In this document: piece by piece, positions 55,195-62,591 of the stretch
How the letters are laid out: every line of letters starts with the position of its first letter
Position numbering within the stretch: the first letter of the stretch is position 1
Notes under the pieces: generated by a model
Told to the model about the DNA's origin: nothing
Database searches by the model: none
Seen by the model: the letters and a program-made list of their open reading frames with translations, nothing else
Made by a program: the position numbers and the translations under genes
Origin: Streptomyces sp. R33
GTDB lineage: Bacteria > Actinomycetota > Actinomycetes > Streptomycetales > Streptomycetaceae
Assembly (NCBI RefSeq): GCF_041200175.1
Contig: NZ_CP165728.1
Span: 248,001 to 312,000, forward strand
Direction of reading: 5' to 3'
DNA length: 64,000 bases

Positions 55195-55319
55195 GTCGGA
55201 AACGGTAAAGCATCCGGCGGATCCGCCACTGAGCGTGGTCAGGGGCCCGCTCCTACGGTGGGCGTACCGCACGGCGCGCACCGCACGGCGCGGTCCGCCA
55301 CCGTAGAAGGAGAGCCTCC

Positions 55320-55643
55320 ATGACCAGCGCTTCCGTCCCCGAGACCACCCGCGTCGGCCTGCTCGCCCGGATCGAGGCCAAGCCGGAGCACGCCGACGAC
55401 GTCGAGGGGCTGCTCACCGGAGCCCTCGCCCTGGCCCAGGAGGAAACCGGTACCACCGTCTGGTTCGCCCTGCGCCTCGGCCCGACCACGTTCGGCGTCT
55501 TCGACGCCTTCGGCAGCGACGAGGCCCGCACCGCCCACCTCCAGGGCAGGATCGCCGCAGCCCTCATGGAGAACGCCCCGAAGCTGCTCGCCGAGGCCCC
55601 CGAGATCCTCCCGGTCGACATCCTGGCGGCCAAGCTCGCCTGA
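55320..55643 (+). CDS. Putative quinol monooxygenase (ABM family)
   Basis: A 107-residue dimeric alpha-beta barrel protein of the antibiotic biosynthesis monooxygenase superfamily. Features: TTRVGLLARIEAKPEHADDV, EGLLTGALALAQEETGTTVW, FALRLGPTTFGVFDAFGSDE and the C-terminal helix ENAPKLLAEAPEILPVDILA. ABM enzymes oxidise aromatic or quinol substrates without cofactor. The ATG follows AAGGAGAG. It is divergent from the GlxA regulator. Its presence suggests a phenol-type intermediate, although the upstream genes look reducing. Confidence 0.8.
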   Translation: MTSASVPETTRVGLLARIEAKPEHADDVEGLLTGALALAQEETGTTVWFALRLGPTTFGVFDAFGSDEARTAHLQGRIAAALMENAPKLLAEAPEILPVDILAAKLA

Positions 55644-55667
55644 GCCGCGGCAGCGGTACGAGCCTGC

Positions 55668-56279
55668 TCAGTAGTCCTTGAGGGTGATCGCCTTCGCCGC
55701 TTTCTGGACCGGCTCCATGACCTTGGCCATCATGCGCTCCTTGCCGGGCAGCCGCCCGAGCACGGAGAGCATGGTCAGCTGCACCGAGATCTGCATCTTG
55801 GTCGGCACCACCATGTGCTTGATGTTCGCCGGGCCGAGCTTCTGGTTCTCCGCGGCGAAGTGCCGCATCTCCCGCTCGTAGGCCTCGAAGGCGGCCCGGT
55901 GCTCGCCCCCGGCGGCCGCGAGTTCGCCGGCCAGGACGTACGCGCCGACCAGGGCGAGGCTGGTCCCCTGCCCGGAGGCGGGCGACGCGCAGTACGCGGA
56001 GTCGCCGACCAGGGCGATGCGGCCCCTGGACCACTCGTCCAGGTGAACCTGGTTGAGAGAGTCGAAGTAGAAGTCCGGCGCGCCGTCGAGTGCCTCCAGC
56101 AGGCGGGGAACCTCCCAGGCCTCGCCGGCGTACGCCTCGGCCAGCATTCTCTTCTGCTGGGCCACGTCGTGGCGGTCGTAGTCCAGGGACTCGGAGGCGA
56201 ACAGGAACATGGCCTTGGCTCCCGCGTCCCCGGCCGTGCTGTACGTCAGCGCCGTCCGGCGCGGCGAGACGTACGTCAG
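55668..56279 (-). pseudogene. FAD-dependent monooxygenase, C-terminal half only
   Basis: A PHBH-type flavoprotein fragment of about 200 residues. It begins at the right edge of the island (LTYVSPRRTALTYSTAGDAG, MFLFASESLDYDRHDVAQQK) and contains the GD motif IALVGDSAYCASPASGQGTSL. The N-terminal Rossmann and DG motifs are missing because the reading runs into relaxase sequence at 56280. It cannot be functional. The truncation shows that the island ends inside a former gene of the source cluster. Confidence 0.85.
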
Positions 56280-56301
56280 CTCCGGGGTGGCCGCCGACGT
56301 C
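56280..56301. repeat. Right copy of the 22-bp direct repeat bounding the PKS island
   Basis: Identical to 38160-38181 over all 22 bases. It lies at the junction where the FAD monooxygenase fragment ends and relaxase sequence resumes. Both copies are in the same codon phase. Confidence 0.95.
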
Positions 56302-57213
56302 ATCACCTCCCTCCTCGAGTACGCCGGCGCCGCAGCCGCGGCGATCCGGGCCCGCGTCGCCGCCGTGGTCGACGTCGCCCTGGCGGCCGTCGACGTCACC
56401 GCGACGGTGTTCGTGATGAACGACGGCGGGCGCTTCCACCGCCGGCACCTGTTCGCCGAAGCCCGCCGCCACCTCGCCCTCGTCGGTCGCGGACGCCGCC
56501 GCGAACCCGGCCTGGACGAGCAGATCGTGGCCGCCGCCATCTCCACCCACTGCCTGGACATCAGCGAGCCGAAGACCACGATCGGCCTGCTGGCGGACTA
56601 CCGCCTCTACACCGCCCGGTGGGACCTGGCCGACCTCCCCGCCCGGCCCCGCCCACCCACTCTCGCGCCCGACCCGGACCGGCAACCCCCGGCCGACCCC
56701 GGCGAGCCGGCTGCGCTCCGGCCTCCGGGCCAGGACGCGGGGGAGTGGGAGATCCCTCGCATCCCGCTCCAGTACGACCGGGCCGTCCTCGCCGGTGCGG
56801 TGGTGCGGGAGAAGCTGCGCACCACCACGTCCGCCGCCGTGCGGGGCCGGGCGTACGACGTCGCCCGGCACCAGCAAGCGGCGATGCCCGAGCAGCTGCT
56901 CGCGCCTCCGACCGCCGAAGTCGAGCACGACGACCAGGAGCCGGAGCCCGGACGCCGGGAGGCGATCGACATGACGGCGCTGCGGGCCTTGCGGGAGTCC
57001 CGTACGGATGTGGAAGCCCTCGATCTCACGGCCGACCGACTGCGCCTTATCCAGGAGACGGCCGCCAAGATGGCCGCCGAATCCCGGCTCCGCGCGGACC
57101 GCCACACCGGCCAGCACGACGCCGACGTAGTGCGCCCGGTGCGCCCGGACGACCAGCAGGCGCACCGCCCGCAGGGGCCCGGACCGCACCGCGGCCGCGA
57201 GGCCGGCAACTGA
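56280..57213 (+). pseudogene. MobF-type relaxase gene, right fragment
   Basis: From SGVAADV in the repeat the frame continues ITSLLEYAGAAAAAIRARVA, AVVDVALAAVDVTATVFVMN and DGGRFHRRHLFAEARRHLAL, typical of the region following the relaxase domain in Streptomyces MobF-like proteins. The C-terminal part is disordered and charged. Joining it to the fragment at 37384-38181 at the 22-bp repeat gives one continuous frame (ILTSGVAADV then ITSLLEYAG). It therefore belongs to the same gene, interrupted by the PKS island. Confidence 0.8.
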
Positions 57214-57273
57214 GTGGACCCGATGGTGCGCACCCGGTGCGGTGGTGCGCACCGACGGTGCGGTGCACCCCAC

Positions 57274-57508
57274 TGAGCCTTCGCCAACTTGAAGTCGCAG
57301 GTCAAAGGGCTGGTGTGATCCGTTCTCGTGGTGCTCGTGCTGGTCGCGGGCGGGAGTCTGCAGACAAGATCGTCCGTCAGCGGTCGACTTCGAGGTTCGT
57401 CAGGACGAGCAGAGCACGCAAGAGTTGGGTAGCGCGGGCGGGATCGGTGCGGAGCTTGGTGAGGGTCCGCCAGTTCTTCAGGTGGGCGAAGCCGTGCTCG
57501 ACCGGTGC
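57274..57508. repeat. 235-bp inverted repeat, left copy (IS5 end)
   Basis: This 3' part of the IS5 element recurs inverted at 59536-59770. The match covers the transposase C-terminus (GFAHLKNWRTLTKLRTDPAR) and the terminal repeat, with only a few differences near the inner edge. Confidence 0.85.
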
Positions 57509-58208
57509 ACGTCCGACGGCGAGGACCCGATTGGCTTCCTTCTGGCCCGGGGTGAGCTTGTGGGTGCGGGTGGCGGTGTAGCCGGTGACGATCACAGGGT
57601 CAAGTACGTCGTTGTCCAGGCCGCGGAAGCCAAGGTCTGCAAGGGCAACGAGACCGGCGCCGCGCAGGTGGGCCAGGATGTGGTCGTGGCGGGCGGCCGT
57701 GTTGTCGTGGGTGCGGCCGGTCCGGGCGGCCGAGATCCAGATCAAGCGGCCGTTTTCGTCGGTCAGGGCGAGGAAGTGCAGGCCGTGGCTGCGGTGCTTG
57801 CCGGAATAGTTCCGCCGGTCGGCCCTTCCGGTGCGGCGCTGGGTGCGGATGAGGGTGCCGTCGATCAGGACCACCTCCCCGCCCTGCTTGACGACTTTCT
57901 TCAGGGCGCGGTCCAGACGCGGTGCCTGGGCGGCGAGCAGCCCGATCAGCTCGTCGCGCCAGCGGCGGACGGTGGACTCGGACACATCGTTGCCGCCAGC
58001 CATGTCGGCCAGGCGCTGGTCGTGGCGCAGTACGGCCAGGATAATCACCGCGATCTTCCCCGGCGGCAGGATCCGCCACCGGGACCCAATCGCCTTCAGA
58101 TGGCCGCAGCAGATCGGCGAGGTGGTTGACGGTACGCGTGGACAGTGACAGACGGCACTGGTAGACAAGCGGGCGGGTGTCCTCGGCGCGGTCTTTGGTA
58201 TTCGTCAC
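57274..58208 (-). pseudogene. IS5-family (DDE_Tnp_4) transposase with frameshift
   Basis: The transposase spans 57377-58208. It starts at a GTG (MTNTKDRAEDTRPLVYQCRL) and changes frame near 58095, after which HLKAIGSRWRILPPGKIAVI, LADMAGGNDVSESTVRRWRD and VVLIDGTLIRTQRRTGRADR, NYSGKHRSHGLHFLALTDEN continue. The later ADLGFRGL and VEHGFAHLKNW segments supply the second Asp and Glu. The element's right end is TGAGCCTTCGCCAACTTG at 57274. A single frameshift may have inactivated it. Confidence 0.75.
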
Positions 58209-58280
58209 ACAATTCCAACGGCCGTCGGGGGCGCCCGGGTTACGCCCGTGCCGAGCCCCTCCGAGCGGCGGCGTTCCTGG

Positions 58281-58736
58281 TCACAGGCGCGTGGTGAACC
58301 GGCCGTCGGGCAGTTTCCGCAGCCAGCCGCGATCGACGAGTCGGACCAGCTTGCTGCGCAGCGGTTCCAGCTTGGCCCGCACGCTGACGTCCACCCCCAC
58401 CACCTCGCCGACCTCGCGGGCCATCACCGGTCCGGCGGCCTGCCGCACAACGGCGAGGATGCGCTGATAGTCCGGCGGCAGCGCGCTCTCCTCCACGCCC
58501 AGTTCGCGGTGCGGGACCAGCATCACCGCCCGTCCAGCCACCTGCCCGGGCACCGGTAGGTCCGAGGCGCGTTCCTCGGCGAGCTGCTCGGTCATCCGCT
58601 CAAGGACGCGTTCGGCGACGGCGAGCTCGTCCCGCTCGATCCGTACCTCTGCCAGCTGTTTGGCCAGCCGTTCTTCGAGTTCGTCCAGTTCCACGCGTCG
58701 CGCGGTGATCCGTTCCATCAGCTCGGGATCCAGCAT
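58281..58736 (-). CDS. Coiled-coil / winged-helix protein of unknown function
   Basis: A 151-residue protein starting MLDPELMERITARRVELDEL. Residues 5-70 are a strong coiled coil (EERLAKQLAEVRIERDELAV, AERVLERMTEQLAEERASDL) and the C-terminal half is winged-helix-like (YQRILAVVRQAAGPVMAREV, LRSKLVRLVDRGWLRKLPDG). Such proteins occur widely next to IS elements in Streptomyces; whether they regulate transposition is not known. The start at 58736 is preferred to 58793, whose leader overlaps a hairpin. Confidence 0.65.
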   Translation of the reverse strand: MLDPELMERITARRVELDELEERLAKQLAEVRIERDELAVAERVLERMTEQLAEERASDLPVPGQVAGRAVMLVPHRELGVEESALPPDYQRILAVVRQAAGPVMAREVGEVVGVDVSVRAKLEPLRSKLVRLVDRGWLRKLPDGRFTTRL

Positions 58737-58778
58737 GCATCGGATCGTAGAGGCCGCCCCGGCTACAGCGCGCAGGAA

Positions 58779-58819
58779 CTGGCTCTTCGGCACTTTCGGT
58801 GAAGCTGCCGAAGAGCCAG
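58779..58819. terminator. 14-bp perfect hairpin between the coiled-coil and lipoprotein genes
   Basis: CTGGCTCTTCGGCA (58779-58792) pairs with TGCCGAAGAGCCAG (58806-58819) around a 13-base loop. It lies 22 bases downstream of the lipoprotein stop, in the place of a terminator. Its sequence also resembles ends of ISL3-type elements, so it could be two facing IS ends. Confidence 0.5.
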
Positions 58820-58840
58820 CGCTACGGGGCCGTGGACTCC

Positions 58841-59476
58841 TCAGATGCGCTGTGCGGTCAGCCTCTCTCCATCTGTCCCAAGGACCAGAACGTTCCTGGC
58901 GATACCGTCCCGGCCACGGTCACCGTCCCACCACTCGACGAAACTCTGGGCAAGCGATTCAGATCCAGGATTTCCGGGCCCTGCCGAGTAGTCCGTGCTC
59001 AACTCAACGTCATAGTCCTTCTCGGTCAATTGGGCTGTGACCAGCATGCGGACGTGGTCGACTTGTTGCGCCTCACCCTTGGCGCGAGCCCAGGCACGGA
59101 ACCGCTCCAGCATTTCTGCATCCGTGGCCCGCCTGGTCACGGGACCGGCGGGCAACTGCTCAGGGGCGTTGGCGACGCCGTTGAGGCAGCCCCGCACCCA
59201 GGAGCCACGATCCGTCTCGGCGGCGCTGCCGGCCTGCAGGGCCCGGCGCGTACAGCCGCCCCATACGGTCTCGCGCACGGCCGCCCCCTTGCCCGAGGAG
59301 TCGTAGACGGCCTTGCCCGCGGTGTATCCAGCACGGTAGGCGGCAACATACTCAGGTACGGCAGACGAGCGGGACTCCGACACAGAGCCGTCGAAAGGCT
59401 TACCGCTGCCGCAACCGACTAGGCCAATTAACGCGGCGACAGTCATACCGAGTACACGGCCTGAGCGATGATTCAT
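58841..59476 (-). CDS. Lipoprotein of unknown function
   Basis: A 211-residue protein starting MNHRSGRVLGMTVAALIGLV with a lipobox GLVGC (Cys at residue 22), so it is exported and lipid-anchored. The mature part has a conserved-looking PEYVAAYRAGYTAGKAVYDS, several cysteines (GGCTRRAL, RGCLNGVA) and a C-terminal domain (VEWWDGDRGRDGIARNVLVL). No enzyme motif is visible. The start at 59476 is chosen for the lipoprotein signal; a longer frame from 59539 would put it inside the IS5 copy. It lies inside the pair of inverted 235-bp repeats. Confidence 0.75.
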   Translation of the reverse strand: MNHRSGRVLGMTVAALIGLVGCGSGKPFDGSVSESRSSAVPEYVAAYRAGYTAGKAVYDSSGKGAAVRETVWGGCTRRALQAGSAAETDRGSWVRGCLNGVANAPEQLPAGPVTRRATDAEMLERFRAWARAKGEAQQVDHVRMLVTAQLTEKDYDVELSTDYSAGPGNPGSESLAQSFVEWWDGDRGRDGIARNVLVLGTDGERLTAQRI

Positions 59477-59535
59477 TACTCCCCCTGGGTGCGGACTGTT
59501 ACCCAATATGAGATGGCATCCCGGGCCCATTGGTC

Positions 59536-59770
59536 GCACCAGTCGAGCCCGGCTTCGCCCACCTGAAGAACTGGCGGACCCTCACCAAGCTCCGCACCGA
59601 TCCCGCCCGCGCTACCCAACTCTTGCGTGCTCTGCTCGTCCTGACGAACCTCGAAGTCGACCGCTGACGGACGATCTTGTCTGCAGACTCCCGCCCGCGA
59701 CCAGCACGAGCACCACGAGAACGGATCACACCAGCCCTTTGACCTGCGACTTCAAGTTGGCGAAGGCTCA
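59536..59770. repeat. 235-bp inverted repeat, right copy (IS5 fragment)
   Basis: Inverted copy of 57274-57508. It encodes FAHLKNWRTLTKLRTDPARA and the C-terminus of the same IS5 transposase, ending in the IS end CGAAGGCTCA at 59770. With the left copy it brackets a 2.0-kb segment holding the coiled-coil and lipoprotein genes. Confidence 0.85.
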
Positions 59771-59807
59771 TGGCGGTGCTCCTCGGTGTGCGTACAGCCC
59801 TATTCCA

Positions 59808-59990
59808 TCATGTGTTCGATTTGTGGCGCGAGTGTGTGCAGGTCACCGGCCATACGGCGGGCTGCTTGTGGCCCGCCGCACCCGCGGCGGGGGAGACCTT
59901 GGCGGGCCGGGTAGGGGTGGGGTGGATGGTGACGCATCCGGAGGCCGCGAGCAGCGCGGCGAGGAGCAGGGGCAGGGACCAGCCTCGCAT
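59808..59990 (-). CDS. Short lipoprotein, possibly truncated
   Basis: A 60-residue protein starting MRGWSLPLLLAALLAASGCV with a lipobox ASGC at residue 19. The mature part is Pro/Thr/Ala-rich with no recognised domain and ends just inside the DNA bordering the IS5 copy at 59770. It may be a full small lipoprotein or the start of a longer one cut by the insertion. Confidence rests on the clean signal peptide. Confidence 0.5.
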   Translation of the reverse strand: MRGWSLPLLLAALLAASGCVTIHPTPTRPAKVSPAAGAAGHKQPAVWPVTCTHSRHKSNT

Positions 59991-60084
59991 GCCGCCACCG
60001 TGCCGAAGCCGGCCCTGGCACTGGCCCTGACGGCCCCGCCGGGCCCCTTTGGATGATCCACGGCCGTCCCGCCGGGCCGTGTAG

Positions 60085-60347
60085 AGCCGGCCCGGCCGCC
60101 GAGTTCGGTCACCTCATCGAACAGGGTCGATGCCCACAAATGCGGGTCGTCGGCCAGGCGTTGGCGGCAGTAGGCCAGGAACGGGACGAACGCGTCCAGC
60201 CCTCGCGTCGCTCGCCAGGGGTCCGCTCGCCGTTCAGTAGGCACGGATCGTCTTGCGATCACAGCCCAGATGCCGTGCGATCGCAGAGATCGTCCATCCC
60301 TGACGACGCAGAGCATGAGCGGCCACGTCTTCCTCCCGAGTGAGCAT
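60085..60347 (-). pseudogene. IS21-family IstA, N-terminal fragment with frameshift
   Basis: From 60347 the frame reads MLTREEDVAAHALRRQGWTI, SAIARHLGCDRKTIRAY and then stops; after a one-base shift it continues LDAFVPFLAYCRQRLADDPH, LWASTLFDEVTELG. This is the HTH and linker of IstA. The DDE domain is absent. An IS982 element lies 30 bases upstream of its start. Confidence 0.7.
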
Positions 60348-60376
60348 TCAGGCCCCCGAACAGGCCGAACTCCTAG

Positions 60377-61294
60377 ACGAGTAAGTCCGAAGTGCTGGTC
60401 AGTGGTCGTAGGCGATGAGTGACCTGGTTAACGGTGTTCCGTTGGCCCGGTTGTGCCAGATCGCCGCGGTCAGGGCCAGGATCCGTTGCCCGACGCGGGC
60501 CAGGACTCCGGCTGGGGTCCTGGCTCCGTGGCGTTCGAGGTCGAGCTGGCCCTTGAGGGTGTCGTTGACCGACTCGATCAGCTGGCGGACCGGCTTGAGC
60601 AGGTGCTCGCCGGGCCGGGGTGTGCGATTGCGGTAGCTGGGCCGGAGCAGGGTCAGGCCGTGGTCGGTCATGAAGGCGTCGAGGTGCTTGGAGACGTAGC
60701 CCTTGTCGCCGATGACGGTCTGCCCGGGGTGGGTGGCCAGCAGATCGGCGTCCTGGGTGAGCATGCCGGCCAGGACTTCCCGCTCGTCCGTTTTCGGGTT
60801 GGCCAGGGCCCAGGCGACCGGGAGTCCGCCGGGGGTGCAGAGCAGGTGCAGGCGAAGACCCCGGAAGAACCGCGAGTGCGAGGGGCAGTAGGAGTAGGCG
60901 GCCCAGCCGGCCAGGTCGGACCGCTTGACGGTGGGCCGGGACCGGGCGCACTCCACCGGGGTGGAGTCCACGATCCACACGTCGTCGTGCCACAGATCGG
61001 TGTCCCGGGCCAGGGTTCGGATGAACCGGCCGATCAGTCTGTTCGCGGCCTGCAGGCGCTTGTTGTAGCCGGACTGCCCGGGCCTCGGAGACGAAGCCGA
61101 GCACGGCCTGCATCACCGCAAGCGTCAACAGCTCGGCATCCGTCAGCCTCGGAGGACGGCCCGGCCGCCGCGTTCCTGCCAGAGAGTCATCGATCCTCAC
61201 GTACAGTGCTGTCGCGAGGGTTTCGAGGTTTGTCGTCACAAGCGAACCAACGAGACCCTCGCTTCATGCGCTCGAAGACTTCGGACTTACTCGT
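60377..61294. mobile_element. IS982-family element with perfect 17-bp terminal repeats
   Basis: ACGAGTAAGTCCGAAGT at 60377-60393 is repeated inverted at 61278-61294. CTAG is present on both outer sides (60373-60376 and 61295-61298) and may be a 4-bp target duplication, although it is self-complementary. The 918-bp element holds one damaged transposase. Confidence 0.85.
60399..61239 (-). pseudogene. IS982-family transposase with internal deletion
   Basis: The N-terminus (MTTNLETLATALYVRIDDSL, LTDAELLTLAVMQAVLGFVS) is normal up to EAR near 61085. About 18 residues are then missing and the frame changes to QSGYNKRLQAANRLIGRFIR, after which the catalytic part MWIVDSTPVECARSRPTVKR, VIGDKGYVSKHLDAFM and LIESVNDTLKGQLDLERHG runs to the normal end. 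The D-D-E residues are all present but the protein cannot be made in full. Confidence 0.8.
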
Positions 61295-61298
61295 CTAG

Positions 61299-61698
61299 CT
61301 CACGCAGGCTCTCCAAGACACGCCGACACCAGTTCGACACGCCGGGAGGATCACACAATAGATGGGGAGATCAAGAGAGCAGGTTTGCCCCACCCAGAGC
61401 GACAAGTGGGGAAATCCAAACCTCCCCATCAGCACACCGCCGGCATCGCGGCGGACGGTGATGAGCAGGCCTGCCGGTGGATCGCCGTGCGGCATGCCCC
61501 CGACCACCGCCACGCCCGCACGGACGGGGTAGCGGTGACGTCGGCTGCCGGGCGACGTTTGAGGACTCAGGCGGCACCGCTGACGCGAGTGACGACGCGG
61601 GCGGCCGAGGGCCGGGTCGTCAAGACCGTGCCGGCGCCGACCACCTGCGCCTTCGAAACGAGCCGGCTCTGTAGTCGCACACGGGCTGGTGCAGGGGG
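61299..61698. other. Stretch with no recognised gene
   Basis: About 400 bases following the IS982 end. Open frames on both strands are Arg/Pro-rich shadows without ribosome-binding sites. Nothing can be assigned. Confidence 0.35.
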
Positions 61699-61866
61699 TC
61701 AGGCGCGGCGGGAGCCGATCCGGAAACGCAACTCGCCTGCGGCCCGGCAGATGTCCTCGCTCTGATTGGTGTCCTCGAGGAGCCCGAGGAGCACCATCAA
61801 CGTTGCAGACGGGGTGCCGGTGACGCCGTCAAGGAGGGTGTCCAGCAGGTCCAGTGCCTCGTCCAT
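61699..61866 (-). CDS. Small acidic protein of 55 residues
   Basis: The frame from an ATG at 61866 reads MDEALDLLDTLLDGVTGTPS, ATLMVLLGLLEDTNQSEDIC and ends RIGSRRA. It is acidic and helical, with regular leucines, like a small adaptor or regulator. The ribosome-binding site is weak. It could be the surviving end of a longer gene. The assignment rests on the protein-like composition. Confidence 0.4.
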   Translation of the reverse strand: MDEALDLLDTLLDGVTGTPSATLMVLLGLLEDTNQSEDICRAAGELRFRIGSRRA

Positions 61867-61967
61867 GCAGGGGACAACGCTGCACAGGCCCGGACGTCAC
61901 CTCGGGGGGCACTGTCCGCGTACTCGCTTGAGTGCACCACCCCGTACGAAGTTGTGTGCGCCACTGG

Positions 61968-62418
61968 TCAGGCTACGTCGGTGTCCCGCTGGATTGCCTG
62001 AAGGCGGTTCTTGAGGCGGTAGCTGTTGCCGTTGGTGGAGACGACCTCGCAGTGGTGCAGGAGCCGGTCGAGGATTGCGGTGGCGAGGACTTCGTCTCCG
62101 AAGACCTGGCCCCATTCGCCGAAGGTCTTGTTCGAGGTCAGGATGATCGAGCCCTTCTCATAGCGCTTGGAGATGACCTGGAAGACCAGGTTCGCCTCGG
62201 CCCGCTCGAGCGGCTGGTAGCCGACTTCGTCGACCACGAGGACGGCGGGGCGGAGGTAGCTGGTGAGCTTGCTCATCAGCCGGCCCTGGTCCTCGGCGGC
62301 TTTGAGGTGACGGACCATGTCGTCGAGGCTGGTGAAGTAGATCGAGTAGCCCGCTCGGCAGGCCGCGACCGCGAGAGCGACGGCGATGTGGATCTTGCCG
62401 ACTCCGGGCGGCCAAGAC
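61968..62418 (-). pseudogene. IS21-family IstB ATPase, 5'-truncated
   Basis: The frame carries PGVGKIHIAVALAVAACRAG (Walker A), LTSYLRPAVLVVDEVGYQPL (Walker B), IILTSNKTFGEWGQVFGDEV (sensor) and AILDRLLHHCEVVSTNGNSY, ending normally at 61968. About 100 N-terminal residues are missing; upstream is unrelated sequence. It is not in the order expected with the IstA fragment at 60 kb, so the two belong to different IS21 copies. Confidence 0.75.
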
Positions 62419-62591
62419 CACCTTCAGCCGCCTCCCTGCCACCCCGAACGGACAACAGCAGACTCACGGCCAGCACCCCATCGCCGCCCCGAAAACGGAG
62501 CACCTTCATTCGTACGAGGTGGCGCACGTCCACGGCCCTGGCAAGATTTCCGTGAAGCTGGGGTGTGCGACTGTCTGTCGGTGACACTCCG

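Noticed and set aside
61385..61765. 126-codon frame on the plus strand
   Set aside because: It has no ribosome-binding site, an Arg/Pro/Thr-rich composition, and is opposite a better small frame.
60085..62418. One IS21 element split by IS982
   Set aside because: IstA and IstB remnants are in the reverse order of an IS21 element read on the minus strand, so they come from different copies.
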